A DNA stretch of 64,000 nucleotides, from assembly GCF_003429565.1 (NCBI RefSeq), contig NZ_QUAK01000120.1:1-64000 (forward strand). Direction: 5' to 3'. Shown here piece after piece: positions 1 to 9,589 of the stretch; position 1 is the stretch's first letter; each line of letters opens with the position of its first letter. Position numbers and translations under genes: made by a program. Below the pieces are notes generated by a model. The model was not told where the DNA came from and did not search any database. It saw only the letters and a list, made by a program, of their open reading frames with translations. The DNA is from Streptomyces triticagri (GTDB lineage: Bacteria; Actinomycetota; Actinomycetes; Streptomycetales; Streptomycetaceae).

Positions 1-90
1 GGCCGCGGCCGCCGGGCGGGCGAGCGCCACGGCCGCCGCCGCGGCACCGCCCAGTCGCAGAGCGCTTCGACGCGGCAGGTCGTACAACAT
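1..90 (-). CDS. Partial Tat-exported protein (N-terminus only)
   Basis: Reading leftward from ATG at 90, 30 codons remain open to the window edge. The peptide begins MLYDLPRRSALRLGG and continues into an alanine-rich hydrophobic stretch. This is a twin-arginine signal peptide, with Arg7-Arg8 followed by a hydrophobic core. A GAGGG ribosome site lies just upstream at about 94-98. The mature protein is outside the window, so its function cannot be named. The gene is divergent from the adhE operon. Confidence 0.55.
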   Translation of the reverse strand, partial: MLYDLPRRSALRLGGAAAAAVALARPAAAA

Positions 91-476
91 GGCACCCTCA
101 CAGGAACGTGCGTCGGAGACGATAGGCCGAATGAAAGGTTTCACTCAGGTGCGCGGAAGGCTATGACTGCCCCTTCGGGGGCGTCAATACGTTCAACGAC
201 AGCTAATGCGCGGTGCATTGAAACGTTCAAGGGTGGCCATGCCACTGTCCGCCGACAGTGCGGGCAGGGTTCGCGCCCTCGCGCCGCATGCGACGCCTCA
301 CTCCGCCCGCCCCACCTGACCCCGCCCCGATCACCGAACGTCACCTGCGATCACAGCACAGACAACCAACCCCACCTTCCGAATAAAGGCTCAATCAACC
401 CATCACATGGGATATGCCCGGAATGGTGCTACAGTGAGCTTGTGAATGTTTTCACGATCTCTCTGGAGGTGGCCCC
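91..476. other. Intergenic region, divergent partial gene / adhE operon
   Basis: No convincing gene is seen here. The right end holds the Rex-type operator (440-457) and the GGAGGT ribosome site (464-469) of adhE. A weak -10-like TACAGT lies at 430-435 without a clear -35. The remaining bases show no recognisable structure. Open frames at 141-344 and 163-516 have no ribosome site and unlikely composition. Confidence 0.5.
440..457 (+). promoter_or_regulatory. Rex operator upstream of adhE-pflB-pflA
   Basis: TTGTGAATGTTTTCACGA matches the Rex operator pattern TTGTGAAnnnnTTCACAA with one mismatch. It ends 19 bases before the GTG start of adhE. Rex is the NADH/NAD-sensing repressor of actinobacterial respiratory and fermentation genes. 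The site predicts derepression of the operon when NADH rises, that is, when oxygen is limiting. Confidence 0.85.
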
Positions 477-3089
477 GTGGTCACAGAAGCGGAATCCCAG
501 GTCGACGCGCTCGTAGAAGCCGCCCGCAAGGCGCTCCTGGACTTCGACTCGCTCGGGCAGGCCGAGGTCGACCGAATAGTCGGCCAGGCGTCGCTCGCGG
601 CCCTCGCCGCCCACGGGGAGCTCGCCGAACTGGCCGTGCAGGAGACCGGCCGGGGCCTCTTCGAGGACAAGGCGGTCAAGAATCTCTTCGCCTGTGAGCA
701 CGTCTCGAATTCGCTGCGCGGCCTGAAGACCGTCGGCGTCATCGGCCGCGACGAGCTGACCGGCATCACCGAGATCGCCGAGCCGGTCGGCGTCGTCGCC
801 GCCCTCACCCCGGTGACCAACCCGACCTCGACCACGGTCTTCAAGGCGCTGATCGCCCTCAAGACCCGCAATCCGATCGTCTTCGCCTTCCACCCCTCCG
901 CGCAGCGCTCCAGCGCCGCGGCCGCCCGTGTCGTGCGGGATGCCGCGATCGACGCGGGCGCGCCCGCGCACTGCGTGCAGTGGATCGAGCACCCGTCCGT
1001 CGAGGCCACCGGCACCCTGATGAACCACGACGGCGTCGACGTCATCCTCGCCACCGGCGGCAATGCGATGGTCAAGGCCGCGTACTCGTGCGGCAAGCCG
1101 GCCCTCGGCGTCGGCGCGGGGAACGTCCCGGCGTACGTCACCAAGTCCGCGAAGCTGGGCCGCGCCATCCATGACGTGGTGCTCTCCAAGGCCTTCGACC
1201 ACGGAATGATCTGCGCCTCCGAGCAGGCGGTCGTCCTCGATACCGAGGTGTACGAACGCGGCATCGCCGAGCTGCGCCGCCTGGGGACGTACGTGGTGAC
1301 GGCCGAGGAGAAGGTGCTCCTGGAGGACTTCGTCTTCCCGGGCGGGGCGAGCGGCCGGAAGCTGAACGCGGCGGTGGTCGGCAGGTCCGCCCGCTGGATC
1401 GCCGAGCAGGCGGGATTCGGCGTCCCCGAGGACACCCTCGTACTCGCCGCCGAGGTCGCATCGGTCGGGCCCCAGGAGCCGCTCACCCGCGAGAAGTTGT
1501 CCCCGGTGCTCGCCGTGCTGGAAGCGGGCAGCACCGAGCAGGGCATTCGACTCGCCCAGCAGATGGTGGAGTCGGGCGGGCTCGGGCACTCCGCCGCGAT
1601 CCACACCGAGGACGAGGAGCTCGCCGAGGAGTTCGGCCGGCGGGTCAAGGCGATCCGGGTCATCGTCAACGCCCCTTCCACCTTCGGCGGCATCGGTGAC
1701 GTCTACAACGCGTTCCTGCCGTCGCTGACCCTCGGCTGCGGGTCTTACGGACGCAACTCGGTCGCCGGCAACGTCTCCGCGGTGAATCTGCTCAACATCA
1801 AGCGGGTGGGGCGGCGGAACACCAACATGCAGTGGTTCAAGGTCCCGCCGCGGATCTACTTCGAGCGCAACTCGCTGCGCCACCTCGGCGAGATGGACGG
1901 AATGGGCAAGGTCACGGTCGTCACGGACCGCACGATGGGCGAGCTGGGCGTGCTGCGCAAGGTCACCGATCTCCTGGCCGGCCGCGAGCAGCCCGTCACC
2001 GTCCAGGTCATCGACGACGTCGAGCCGAATCCGGAGCTCGCCACCGTCGAGGCCGGCGCGGCCAGGATGCGGGACTTCGGACCGGACACGATCATCGCGC
2101 TGGGCGGCGGCTCGCCGCTGGACGCGGCGAAGGTGATGTGGCTCCTGTACGAGCACCCCGAGGTCGCCTTCGCGGACACCAAGGAGAAGTTCTTCGACAT
2201 CCGCAAGCGCACGTACACCTTCCCGAAGCTCGGCGAGAAGGCGCGGCTCGTGGCCGTACCGACCACCTCGGGTACCGGCTCCGAGGTCACCCCGTTCGCC
2301 GTCATCTCCGATCCGGTGGCTGCGCAGAAGTATCCGCTCGCGGACTACGCGCTCACCCCGGACGTCGCGATCGTCGACCCGGTCCTGACCAGGACCCTGC
2401 CGCCGAACGTCACCGCCGACTCGGGCTTCGACGCGCTGACCCACGCCACCGAGGCGTACCTCTCGGTGTACGCGAGCGACTACACCGACGGCCTCTGTCT
2501 GCAGGCCATCAAGCTGATCTTCGGGAATCTGGAGCGCTGCGTCACCGACGGCGCGAACGACCCGGAGGCACGCGAGAAGATGCACAACGCCTCGACGGTC
2601 GCGGGCATGGCCTTCGCCAATTCCTTCCTCGGCCTGGTGCACGCGATGGCGCACACCCTGGGCAACACCTTCAAGGTCCCGCACGGCCGCACCAACGCCC
2701 TGCTCCTGCCGCACGTCATCCGGCACAACGGCACCGTCACCGGCAAGGCCACCCCCTGGCCGAAGGCCGAGACGTACCGGGCCCCGGAGCGGCTGCAGCA
2801 GATCGCGCAGATGCTCGGGCTGCCCGCCGCCACCCCCGAGGAGGGCGTGGAGTCCTACGCCGCGGCGGTGGAGGAGCTGCGTGCCAAGTGCGGGATGCCC
2901 GCCTCGTTCGCCGAAGTGGGCGTGGTGGAGCGGGAGTTCCTCGACGCCCTGCCGCAGCAGATCCGCAATGCCTACGCGGACCAGTGCGCCCCCGCCAACC
3001 CGCGGATGCCGATGCTCGGCGACATCGAAACCCTCATGAAGCAGGCCTACTACGGCACGGCCGCCCACGACAGCGAGAAGGATGCGTGA
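477..3089 (+). CDS. adhE: Bifunctional acetaldehyde-CoA/alcohol dehydrogenase AdhE
   Basis: This 870-residue protein reduces acetyl-CoA to acetaldehyde and then ethanol, regenerating NAD in the cytoplasm. The N-terminal half is a CoA-acylating aldehyde dehydrogenase with catalytic Cys246 in MICASEQ, the same number as in E. coli AdhE. The C-terminal half is an iron-dependent alcohol dehydrogenase with [10 protein letters not shown] near residue 543, [12 protein letters not shown] near 596, and the histidine-rich metal motif ending HGRTN at 736. Length is close to the usual 890. The GTG start has GGAGGT eight bases upstream. It is the first gene of an operon with pflB (overlapping) and pflA. 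A Rex operator lies directly upstream. The pair is unusual in a genus regarded as obligately aerobic. Confidence 0.95.
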   Translation: MVTEAESQVDALVEAARKALLDFDSLGQAEVDRIVGQASLAALAAHGELAELAVQETGRGLFEDKAVKNLFACEHVSNSLRGLKTVGVIGRDELTGITEIAEPVGVVAALTPVTNPTSTTVFKALIALKTRNPIVFAFHPSAQRSSAAAARVVRDAAIDAGAPAHCVQWIEHPSVEATGTLMNHDGVDVILATGGNAMVKAAYSCGKPALGVGAGNVPAYVTKSAKLGRAIHDVVLSKAFDHGMICASEQAVVLDTEVYERGIAELRRLGTYVVTAEEKVLLEDFVFPGGASGRKLNAAVVGRSARWIAEQAGFGVPEDTLVLAAEVASVGPQEPLTREKLSPVLAVLEAGSTEQGIRLAQQMVESGGLGHSAAIHTEDEELAEEFGRRVKAIRVIVNAPSTFGGIGDVYNAFLPSLTLGCGSYGRNSVAGNVSAVNLLNIKRVGRRNTNMQWFKVPPRIYFERNSLRHLGEMDGMGKVTVVTDRTMGELGVLRKVTDLLAGREQPVTVQVIDDVEPNPELATVEAGAARMRDFGPDTIIALGGGSPLDAAKVMWLLYEHPEVAFADTKEKFFDIRKRTYTFPKLGEKARLVAVPTTSGTGSEVTPFAVISDPVAAQKYPLADYALTPDVAIVDPVLTRTLPPNVTADSGFDALTHATEAYLSVYASDYTDGLCLQAIKLIFGNLERCVTDGANDPEAREKMHNASTVAGMAFANSFLGLVHAMAHTLGNTFKVPHGRTNALLLPHVIRHNGTVTGKATPWPKAETYRAPERLQQIAQMLGLPAATPEEGVESYAAAVEELRAKCGMPASFAEVGVVEREFLDALPQQIRNAYADQCAPANPRMPMLGDIETLMKQAYYGTAAHDSEKDA

Positions 3090-5352
3090 CCCGGCGATGA
3101 CCACCACACCCGCGGAGAAGAGCAGCACCGGCGCCTGGGACGGCTTCAAGGGCGGCCTGTGGCGCGACGCGATCGACGTCCGCGACTTCATCCAGCAGAA
3201 CTACACGCCGTACGAGGGCGACGCGGACTTCCTGGCGGGTCCGACCCTGCGCACCCGGATGGTCTGGCAGCGCCTTGCGGCGATGTTCCCGGTGGAGAAC
3301 GAGCGCGGCATCCACGACGTGGACGTGCACACCCCGTCCCGTATCGACGCCTTCGGCCCCGGATACATCGACCCGGACCGCGACCTCATCGTCGGCCTGC
3401 AGACCGATGCCCCGCTGAAGCGGGCGATCATGCCGAACGGCGGCTGGCGGATGGTCGAGTCCTCACTGCGCGACTACGGCTACGAGCCGGACCCGCGAGT
3501 GAAGGAGATCTACACCAAGCTCCGCAAGACCCACAACGCCGGCACCTTCGACGCGTACACCCCGGAGATCCGCGCCTGCCGCAGCTCGGGCATCATCACC
3601 GGGCTGCCGGACGCGTACGGCCGCGGCCGCATCATCGGCGACTACCGCAGGGTCGCGCTCTACGGCGTGGACCGTCTGATCGAGGCCAAGGAGGACGAGA
3701 AGGCCGCCGTCGGCGCGCACTGGCCGACCGATGCCAACATCCGGGACCGCGAGGAGCTCTCCGAGCAGATCGCGGCGCTCGGTGAGCTCAAGGCGATGGC
3801 CGCCTCGTACGGTTACGACATCTCGGGCCCCGCCACCAGCGGCCGCGAGGCCGTCCAGTGGACGTACTTCGCCTATCTGGCGGCGGTGAAGGAGCAGAAC
3901 GGTGCCGCGATGTCGCTCGGCCGCACCTCCACGTTCCTCGACATCTATCTGCAGCGGGACATCGAGCGCGGGCTGATCACCGAGGAGCGGGCGCAGGAGT
4001 TCATCGACGACTTCGTCATCAAGCTGCGCATCGTCCGTTTCCTGCGCACCCACGACTTCAACCAGGGCTTCTCCGGCGACCCCACCTGGGTGACCGAGTC
4101 CATCGGCGGTGTCGGCGAGGACGGCCGGCCGCTGGTCACCCGCAACTCCTTCCGGTTCCTGCAGACCCTGTACAACCTGGGTCCGGCGCCCGAGCCCAAC
4201 CTGACGGTCTTCTGGTCGCCCCGACTGCCGCAGGGATTCAAGGAGTTCGCCTCGAAGGTGGCCATCGACACCTCGGCCATCCAGTTCGAGTCGGACGAGC
4301 TGATGCGGCCCAAGTACGGCGACGACACCGCCATCGCCTGCTGTGTCTCGCCGTCCGCCACCGGGAAGCAGATGCAGTTCTTCGGCGCGCGGGTCAATGT
4401 CGCCAAGGCACTCCTGTACGCGATCAACGGCGGCCGGGACGAGAAGTCTGGCAAGGTCGTGGCGGAGGGCTTCGAGCCGATCACGGACGAGATCCTCGAC
4501 TACGACACCGTCGCGGCCCGCTACGACCAGCTCCTCGACTGGCTGGCCCGTACCTATGTGCATGCGATGAACGTCATCCACTACATGCACGACAAGTACG
4601 CCTACGAGCGCATCGAGATGGCGCTGCACGACCATGCGCCGCTGCGCACGATGGCGTTCGGTGCCGCCGGCCTCTCGGTGGCCGCGGACTCGCTCGCGGC
4701 GATCAAGTACGCGAAGGTGCGGCCCGTCCGCGACGAGAGCGGCCTAGCCGTCGACTTCGAGATCGAGGGCGACCACCCGGCGTACGGCAACAACGACGAC
4801 CGGGCGGACGAGCTGGCCGTCAGGATCGTGCAGGACTTCATGGCGAAACTGCGCCGGTACCCGACCTACCGCGACGCGGTGCACACCCAGTCGATCCTCA
4901 CGATCACCTCGAACGTCGTCTACGGAAAGAAGACCGGCAACACCCCGGACGGCCGCCGCGCCGGCGAGCCGTTCGCCCCGGGCGCGAACCCCATGAACGG
5001 CCGCGACGAGCACGGCTACATCGCCTCCGCGCTCTCGGTCGCCAAGCTGCCGTACGACGACGCGGAGGACGGCATCTCGCTGACGAACACGGTGACCCCG
5101 GACGCGCTCGGGCGCACCCAGGAGGAACGGATCGGCAATCTCTCGGGCGTCCTCGACGGCTACATGCAGTCCGGCGGCTTCCACATGAACGTCAACGTCC
5201 TGGACAAGGCCATGCTCGAGGACGCCATGGAACACCCGGAGAACTACCCGCAGTTGACCATCCGGGTCTCCGGCTATGCGGTCAACTTCGTCCGCCTGAC
5301 CCGCGAGCAGCAGCTGGACGTCATCAACCGCACCTTCCACGGGGCGCTGTGA
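3082..5352 (+). CDS. pflB: Formate C-acetyltransferase (pyruvate formate-lyase)
   Basis: A glycyl-radical enzyme that converts pyruvate and CoA to acetyl-CoA and formate. The adjacent catalytic cysteines are Cys420-Cys421 in [12 protein letters not shown]. The radical glycine is Gly731 in RVSGYAVNF near the C-terminus, both in the expected places for a 756-residue full-length enzyme. ATG at 3082 overlaps the end of adhE; ATG at 3097 is an alternative start that loses only five residues. The gene sits between adhE, which uses its acetyl-CoA, and pflA, which installs the radical, so the three make a complete pyruvate-to-ethanol-plus-formate module. The glycyl radical is destroyed by oxygen, so activity is expected only under micro-oxic conditions. 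Confidence 0.95.
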   Translation: MRDPAMTTTPAEKSSTGAWDGFKGGLWRDAIDVRDFIQQNYTPYEGDADFLAGPTLRTRMVWQRLAAMFPVENERGIHDVDVHTPSRIDAFGPGYIDPDRDLIVGLQTDAPLKRAIMPNGGWRMVESSLRDYGYEPDPRVKEIYTKLRKTHNAGTFDAYTPEIRACRSSGIITGLPDAYGRGRIIGDYRRVALYGVDRLIEAKEDEKAAVGAHWPTDANIRDREELSEQIAALGELKAMAASYGYDISGPATSGREAVQWTYFAYLAAVKEQNGAAMSLGRTSTFLDIYLQRDIERGLITEERAQEFIDDFVIKLRIVRFLRTHDFNQGFSGDPTWVTESIGGVGEDGRPLVTRNSFRFLQTLYNLGPAPEPNLTVFWSPRLPQGFKEFASKVAIDTSAIQFESDELMRPKYGDDTAIACCVSPSATGKQMQFFGARVNVAKALLYAINGGRDEKSGKVVAEGFEPITDEILDYDTVAARYDQLLDWLARTYVHAMNVIHYMHDKYAYERIEMALHDHAPLRTMAFGAAGLSVAADSLAAIKYAKVRPVRDESGLAVDFEIEGDHPAYGNNDDRADELAVRIVQDFMAKLRRYPTYRDAVHTQSILTITSNVVYGKKTGNTPDGRRAGEPFAPGANPMNGRDEHGYIASALSVAKLPYDDAEDGISLTNTVTPDALGRTQEERIGNLSGVLDGYMQSGGFHMNVNVLDKAMLEDAMEHPENYPQLTIRVSGYAVNFVRLTREQQLDVINRTFHGAL

Positions 5353-6137
5353 TGACGGCGACCACGCTCGACGCCGTGACTCCGGCCGGGGCGGCCGCGC
5401 GCCGCCCCGTCTCGGGCACGGTCCACTCCTGGGACCTGTCCACCGGGGTCGACGGGCCCGGCAGCCGCTTCGTGACCTTCCTGTCCGGCTGTCCGCTGCA
5501 GTGCCTGTACTGCCAGAATCCGGACACCCTGCGGATGCGCAACGGGCGCCGGGTGGCCGCGGACGAGATCGTCGCGGAGGCCGCGAAGTACCGGCGGTTC
5601 ATCCGTGCCGCGGGCGGTGGCGCCACGATCAGCGGGGGTGAACCGCTGCTGCAGCCGGTGTTCGCCGGCGAGCTCTTCCACCGTTTCAAGCACGAGTTGG
5701 GCTATCACACGGCGCTCGACACCTCGGGGTACCTGGGCGCCCGCGCCACCGACGCGCTGCTGCGCGATGTCGATCTGGTGCTGCTCGACATCAAGTCCTG
5801 GGACCGGGACACGTATCGCAAGGTCACCGGCCGCTCGCTCGAGCCGACCCTGGACTTCGCCCGCCGCCTGGCCGATCTCGGCAAGGAGGTGTGGGTACGT
5901 TTCGTCCTGGTGCCGGGCCTGACCGACGACCCGGCGAACATCGAGCGGGTGGCCGCCTTCGCCGCCTCTCTCGGCAATGTCTCCCGGGTCGACGTACTGC
6001 CCTTCCACAAGCTCGGCGAGGCCAAGTGGGCCGCGCTCGGCATGGACTTCGCGCTGCGCGACACCCCGTCGCCGACACCGCGGGAGGTCGCCGAGGCGCG
6101 GGAGATCTTCGCCTCGCAGGGGCTCACCGCCGTCTGA
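5352..6137 (+). CDS. pflA: Pyruvate formate-lyase activating enzyme
   Basis: A radical-SAM enzyme of 261 residues that abstracts the hydrogen from Gly731 of the neighbouring PflB. The [4Fe-4S] ligands are Cys47, Cys51 and Cys54 in the C-x3-C-x2-C motif CPLQCLYC. A glycine-rich SAM-binding segment, ATISGGEPLLQP, follows near residue 96. The start ATG overlaps the pflB stop (TGATG), so translation is coupled and the pair should be made together. It is the last gene of the operon and converges on the formaldehyde dehydrogenase gene. Confidence 0.93.
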   Translation: MTATTLDAVTPAGAAARRPVSGTVHSWDLSTGVDGPGSRFVTFLSGCPLQCLYCQNPDTLRMRNGRRVAADEIVAEAAKYRRFIRAAGGGATISGGEPLLQPVFAGELFHRFKHELGYHTALDTSGYLGARATDALLRDVDLVLLDIKSWDRDTYRKVTGRSLEPTLDFARRLADLGKEVWVRFVLVPGLTDDPANIERVAAFAASLGNVSRVDVLPFHKLGEAKWAALGMDFALRDTPSPTPREVAEAREIFASQGLTAV

Positions 6138-6140
6138 AGC

Positions 6141-6160
6141 GTCGCAGGGCGGCCCTGCGC
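6141..6160. terminator. Hairpin between convergent pflA and fdhA
   Basis: GCAGGGC at 6144-6150 pairs with GCCCTGC at 6152-6158, just after the pflA stop. A second inverted pair, GCCTCC/GGAGGC, follows at about 6166-6196. There is no clear U-tract, as is usual in high-GC actinobacteria. This is a plausible terminator for pflA. Confidence 0.45.
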
Positions 6161-6214
6161 GGTCCGCCTCCCGCCCCGTGACGTACTCGGAGGCAGGAGG
6201 CGTACGGTCCCGGG

Positions 6215-7441
6215 TCAGATCGCGCGGACGCCCGCGAGCGCGCCGTGCGGGTCGAGGACGTATTTGCGGCTCGCGCCCTGGTCGAACTCGGCGTAGCCGC
6301 GCGGGGCGTCCTCAAGTCCGATCACCGTGGCGTTGACCGCCTTCGCGATCTGCACCTTCTCGTGCAGGATCGCCTTCATCAGGGCGTGGTGGTACTGCAT
6401 CACGGGGCACTGGCCGGTGGTGAAGCGGTGGCTCTTGGCCCAGCCGAGGCCGAGGCGCACCTTCAGGGTGCCGGCCCGTGCGTCCTGGTCGACGCCGCCC
6501 GGGTCGTCCGTGACGTAGAGGCCCGGGATGCCGAGTGCACCGCCAGCCCGGGTGACGCCCATCAGGGCGTTCAGGACCGTCGCGGGCGCCTCCGGGGAGT
6601 CCTCCCCGTGGGCGCGCGCCTCGAAGCCGACGGCGTCCACCGCCGCGTCCACCTCGGGTTCGCCGAGGATCTGCGCGATCTGGTCCTCCAGGCTTCCGGC
6701 GGTGAGATCCACGGTCTCGCAGCCGAAACTGCGGGCCTGGGCGAGGCGTTCGGCGTTCAGATCGCCGACGATCACCACGGCGGCGCCGAGGAGCTGGGCC
6801 GATGCGGCGGCGGCGAGTCCGACCGGTCCTGCGCCCGCCACGTACACCGTCGAGCCCACGCCGGCGCCGGAGGTGACCGCCCCGTGGAAGCCGGTCGGGA
6901 AGATGTCCGACAGCATCGTGAGGTCGAGCAGCTTGGCGCGTGCGGCGTCCGGGTCGGGGAAGCGCAGCAGATTGAAGTCCGCGTACGGGACCATCACGAA
7001 CTCGGCCTGACCGCCGACCCAGCCGCCCATGTCGACATAGCCATAAGCCGCCCCGGGGCGGGCCGGGTTGACGTTCAGACAGATGCCGGTCTTGCGCTCC
7101 TTGCAGTTGCGGCAGCGGCCGCAGGCGATGTTGAACGGGACCGACACGACGTCGCCGACCTCGAGGGCCTCCACGTCGGGTCCGCGTTCGACGATCTCTC
7201 CGGTGATCTCGTGCCCGAGTACCAGGCCCTCGGGGGCCGTGGTGCGGCCGCGGACCATGTGCTGGTCACTGCCGCAGATATTGGTGGCCAGGACCTTGAG
7301 GATCACCCCGTGCCGGCATTTGCGGCCGACGTTCTCGGGGGCCACCCCCGGTCCGTCCTGGAGCTCGAGAGTCGGGTGGTCGATGGTCCTGACCTCCACG
7401 GTTCCCGGCTTGAGATAGGCGACTGCCCGGTTTCCGCTCAT
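6215..7441 (-). CDS. fdhA: Glutathione-independent formaldehyde dehydrogenase
   Basis: A zinc-dependent medium-chain dehydrogenase of 408 residues that most resembles Pseudomonas putida formaldehyde dehydrogenase, which oxidises formaldehyde to formate with tightly bound NAD. The catalytic-zinc region is NICGSDQHMVRGR, with GHEITGEIVERG following. The structural-zinc cysteines are in ACGRCRNCKERKTGIC, and the NAD fold motif is VAGAGPVGLAAAA. The family's long insertion after the structural zinc lobe is present. Related formaldehyde dismutases cannot be excluded from sequence alone. It is a single leftward gene facing the pfl operon; whether the shared product formate links them is speculation. 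Confidence 0.88.
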   Translation of the reverse strand: MSGNRAVAYLKPGTVEVRTIDHPTLELQDGPGVAPENVGRKCRHGVILKVLATNICGSDQHMVRGRTTAPEGLVLGHEITGEIVERGPDVEALEVGDVVSVPFNIACGRCRNCKERKTGICLNVNPARPGAAYGYVDMGGWVGGQAEFVMVPYADFNLLRFPDPDAARAKLLDLTMLSDIFPTGFHGAVTSGAGVGSTVYVAGAGPVGLAAAASAQLLGAAVVIVGDLNAERLAQARSFGCETVDLTAGSLEDQIAQILGEPEVDAAVDAVGFEARAHGEDSPEAPATVLNALMGVTRAGGALGIPGLYVTDDPGGVDQDARAGTLKVRLGLGWAKSHRFTTGQCPVMQYHHALMKAILHEKVQIAKAVNATVIGLEDAPRGYAEFDQGASRKYVLDPHGALAGVRAI

Positions 7442-7574
7442 GGCTCGCTCGCCGTCCCTTCGGCTTTCGGCAGCAGATGCTCGGCCCCCGCAGGGCGGAG
7501 TCTGCTACCGAGTGCGGGGTCCGGCCAGGGGCCGCGCACGCATCTGCTGCGCTCGTTCCGGGGGTACGACGAAA

Positions 7575-7621
7575 CCGCGTACCGTGCCCCGTCGGGTGGG
7601 TGGACGGGGCACGGTACGCGG
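7575..7621. terminator. 19-bp stem terminator downstream of the chitinase gene
   Basis: Bases 7575-7593 are perfectly complementary to 7603-7621, a 19-bp GC-rich stem with a nine-base loop. It starts about 40 bases past the chitinase stop and is the strongest hairpin in this part of the window. It probably ends chitinase transcription before fdhA. Confidence 0.8.
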
Positions 7622-7662
7622 CGGATCTCACCGAGTGCTCCGAGAGAGCGCCCGGTGCCGGG

Positions 7663-8415
7663 TCAGCAGCTGAGGTTGTCGCCCGGGGTCGTGCCGAGCA
7701 GCTGCACGAAGCGCTGGTACAGGTCGATGCGGCTCTGCACCTGGCCCGGGTTGCCGCCGTCGCACTCCAGGGATCCGTTGATCGCGCGGATCGTCTCGCC
7801 GAAGCCGGCGCCGTTCACCATGGCGTCGTGCGGGGTCATGGTGCCGGGGCCGGACTGGGTGTTCCAGTACCACAGGCCCGTCTTCCAGGCGACGGCCGCG
7901 TCCTGCTCGACCTTCCACGGGTCGTTCAGGAGGTCGATGCCGAGGGCGTCACCCGCGGCCTTGTAGTTGAAGTTCCAGCTGAGCTGCACCGGTCCGCGGC
8001 CGTAGTAGGCGTCATTGCCCGCGGGGCAGCCGTAGGGCTGTGAATCGTCGCAGTAGTGGGGGTAGTTGTCCTGGTTCTCCTCGACGATGTGGACGAGGCC
8101 ACCGGTCTCGTGACTGACATTGGCGAGGAAGGCCGCGGCCTCGCGCTTCTGTGTGGTCTCGTCGCCGGTGGTGGCGAACTCCGGGTAGGCGCTCAGGGCG
8201 TCGGTGAGTCCGCTGTAGGTGTAGAAGGAATTCCTGTTCGGGAACATCTCGTTGAACTGGGCCTCGCTGACGACGAAGTCGGCGGCGGCCGCCTTCTCCT
8301 TCGCGGGCTCGTCGACCGTCGCCTGCGAGGTCATGGGCATGACAACCAACAGCGCACAGGCCGCCACCAGGGCGGTCAGCAGTGCGCCCAGGCGCTTCTT
8401 CGGCATTCGAACCAT
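7663..8415 (-). CDS. Secreted GH19 chitinase (catalytic domain only)
   Basis: A 250-residue secreted endochitinase. The N-terminus MVRMPKKRLGALLTALVAAC is a Sec signal peptide. The mature part is a family 19 catalytic domain with AAFLANVSHETGGL, whose HET contains the general-acid glutamate, then YYGRGPVQLSWNFNY and the AINGSLECDGG region. No chitin-binding or linker domain is present. The ATG at 8415 is chosen because AAGGAG sits nine bases before it; a longer frame from 8448 lacks this. A DasR-type operator lies about 40 bases upstream, so expression should follow N-acetylglucosamine and chitin signals. Confidence 0.9.
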   Translation of the reverse strand: MVRMPKKRLGALLTALVAACALLVVMPMTSQATVDEPAKEKAAAADFVVSEAQFNEMFPNRNSFYTYSGLTDALSAYPEFATTGDETTQKREAAAFLANVSHETGGLVHIVEENQDNYPHYCDDSQPYGCPAGNDAYYGRGPVQLSWNFNYKAAGDALGIDLLNDPWKVEQDAAVAWKTGLWYWNTQSGPGTMTPHDAMVNGAGFGETIRAINGSLECDGGNPGQVQSRIDLYQRFVQLLGTTPGDNLSC

Positions 8416-8456
8416 GCGTGCACTCCTTGCTCGTGGGGGTGGCAACACCCAAGCCC

Positions 8457-8472
8457 ATTGGTCTGGACCAGG
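8457..8472. promoter_or_regulatory. DasR-responsive element (dre) upstream of chitinase
   Basis: ATTGGTCTGGACCAGG carries the near-palindrome TGGTCTGGACCA and differs little from the published dre consensus ACTGGTCTAGACCACT. A TTGACC -35-like box overlaps it on the leftward strand (8470-8475). Placement just upstream of a chitinase gene is exactly where DasR and chitinase direct-repeat elements occur in Streptomyces. Confidence 0.8.
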
Positions 8473-8569
8473 TCAAGGTGTGGGGTGAAGTTGGCATAGT
8501 CGGCGCCGGATTCCGCTTTACGGCAAAGGCGTTCGCACACAGACATTCGCGCAAAGACGGTGCCGCAAA

Positions 8570-8608
8570 GGCCCGCGCCGCCCCGGACGTGGTGGGGCGA
8601 CGCGGGCC
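8570..8608. terminator. Hairpin after the aldo/keto reductase gene
   Basis: GGCCCGCG at 8570-8577 pairs with CGCGGGCC at 8601-8608, and CGCCCC at 8579-8584 pairs with GGGGCG at 8594-8599, with a single mismatch between the two runs. The loop is nine bases. It lies 20 bases past the reductase stop on the leftward strand. Confidence 0.65.
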
Positions 8609-8628
8609 GAACGGGCTTGACGCGTACG

Positions 8629-9453
8629 TCAGTTGAGGGTGTCGGGGTCGGGACCGGTGCGCAGGTCCCGGTCGAGCCCGGTGATGGCGTCGATCTCCGC
8701 GGGGCTGAGCTCGAAGTCGAAGACGTCGAGGTTCTCGCGGATCCGGCTCTCGGTGACCGACTTGGGGATGACCACATTGCCGATCTGCAGATGCCAGCGC
8801 AGGACGACCTGGGCCGGCCTCTTGCCGTGCGCGGCGGCGGCCTCGGTGATGGCGTCGTCCTTCAGGACGGCACCCTGCGCGAGCGGGCTCCACGCCTCGG
8901 TGGCGATGCCGTGCCGGTCGTGGAAGGCGCGCAACTCCGCCTGCTGGAGGCCCGGGTGGAGCTCGATCTGGTTCACCGCGGGGACGACGGAGGCGCTGCC
9001 GAGCAGCCGCTCCAGGTGCGCCGCCTTGAAGTTGGAGACTCCGATCGCACGGGTGCGCCCGTCGGCGTACAGCTTCTCCAGCGCGCGCCAGGTGTCGGCG
9101 TACAGATCACGGGCGGGGGTCGGCCAGTGGATCAGATACAGGTCGACGTGGTCGAGGCCGAGCTTGTCCAGGGAGGCGTCGAACGCGGTGAGCGTGCTGT
9201 CGTAGCCCTGGTCGGCGTTCCACAGCTTGGTGGTGATGAACAGCTCGTCGCGGGCGATTCCGGAGTCGGCGAGCGCCCGGCCCACGCCGCGCTCGTTGCC
9301 GTAGATCGCGGCGGTGTCGATGCTGCGGTAGCCGGCCCGCAGGGCGGCGGCGACGGCGGGGGTGGTCTCCTCGTCGGGGACCTGGAAGACGCCGAAGCCG
9401 AGCTGGGGCATGGCGACGCCGTTGTTGAGGGTGCGGGTGGGGACGGAAGTCAC
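8629..9453 (-). CDS. Aldo/keto reductase (2,5-diketo-D-gluconate reductase type)
   Basis: An NADPH-dependent carbonyl reductase of 274 residues with a TIM-barrel fold. The catalytic tetrad is visible: Asp in GYRSIDTAAIYGNE, Tyr in the same segment, Lys in FITTKLWN and His in LYLIHWPTP. The cofactor-binding tail IPKSVTESRIREN is near the C-terminus. The start ATG at 9453 is preceded by AAGGAG. It lies downstream of the MFS gene on the same strand across a 14-bp tandem-repeat block, so the two may be co-transcribed. The physiological substrate is not deducible. Confidence 0.88.
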   Translation of the reverse strand: MTSVPTRTLNNGVAMPQLGFGVFQVPDEETTPAVAAALRAGYRSIDTAAIYGNERGVGRALADSGIARDELFITTKLWNADQGYDSTLTAFDASLDKLGLDHVDLYLIHWPTPARDLYADTWRALEKLYADGRTRAIGVSNFKAAHLERLLGSASVVPAVNQIELHPGLQQAELRAFHDRHGIATEAWSPLAQGAVLKDDAITEAAAAHGKRPAQVVLRWHLQIGNVVIPKSVTESRIRENLDVFDFELSPAEIDAITGLDRDLRTGPDPDTLN

Positions 9454-9505
9454 GAGGGGGCTCCTTCTCGGTGGTACGTGATCTGTAGTGCGTGTTCTGT
9501 GGCGT

Positions 9506-9575
9506 GTGATCGGTGGTGCGTGATCGGTGATGCGTGATCGGTGATGCGTGATCGGTGATGCGTGATCGGTGATGC
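9506..9575. repeat. 14-bp tandem repeat, five copies
   Basis: The unit GTGATCGGTGATGC occurs five times head to tail, the first copy with one mismatch (GTGGTGC end). A degenerate sixth copy, GTGATTAGTCGTGATC, follows to about 9591. It fills most of the gap between the MFS stop at 9590 and the reductase start. The surroundings show no such periodicity. Copy number probably varies between strains. Confidence 0.9.
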
Positions 9576-9589
9576 GTGATTAGTCGTGA

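Noticed and set aside
429..3191. Long minus-strand frame of 920 codons opposite adhE
   Set aside because: It is a high-GC shadow: composition is His/Arg/Gly/Val-rich without domains, and the plus strand encodes an intact AdhE.
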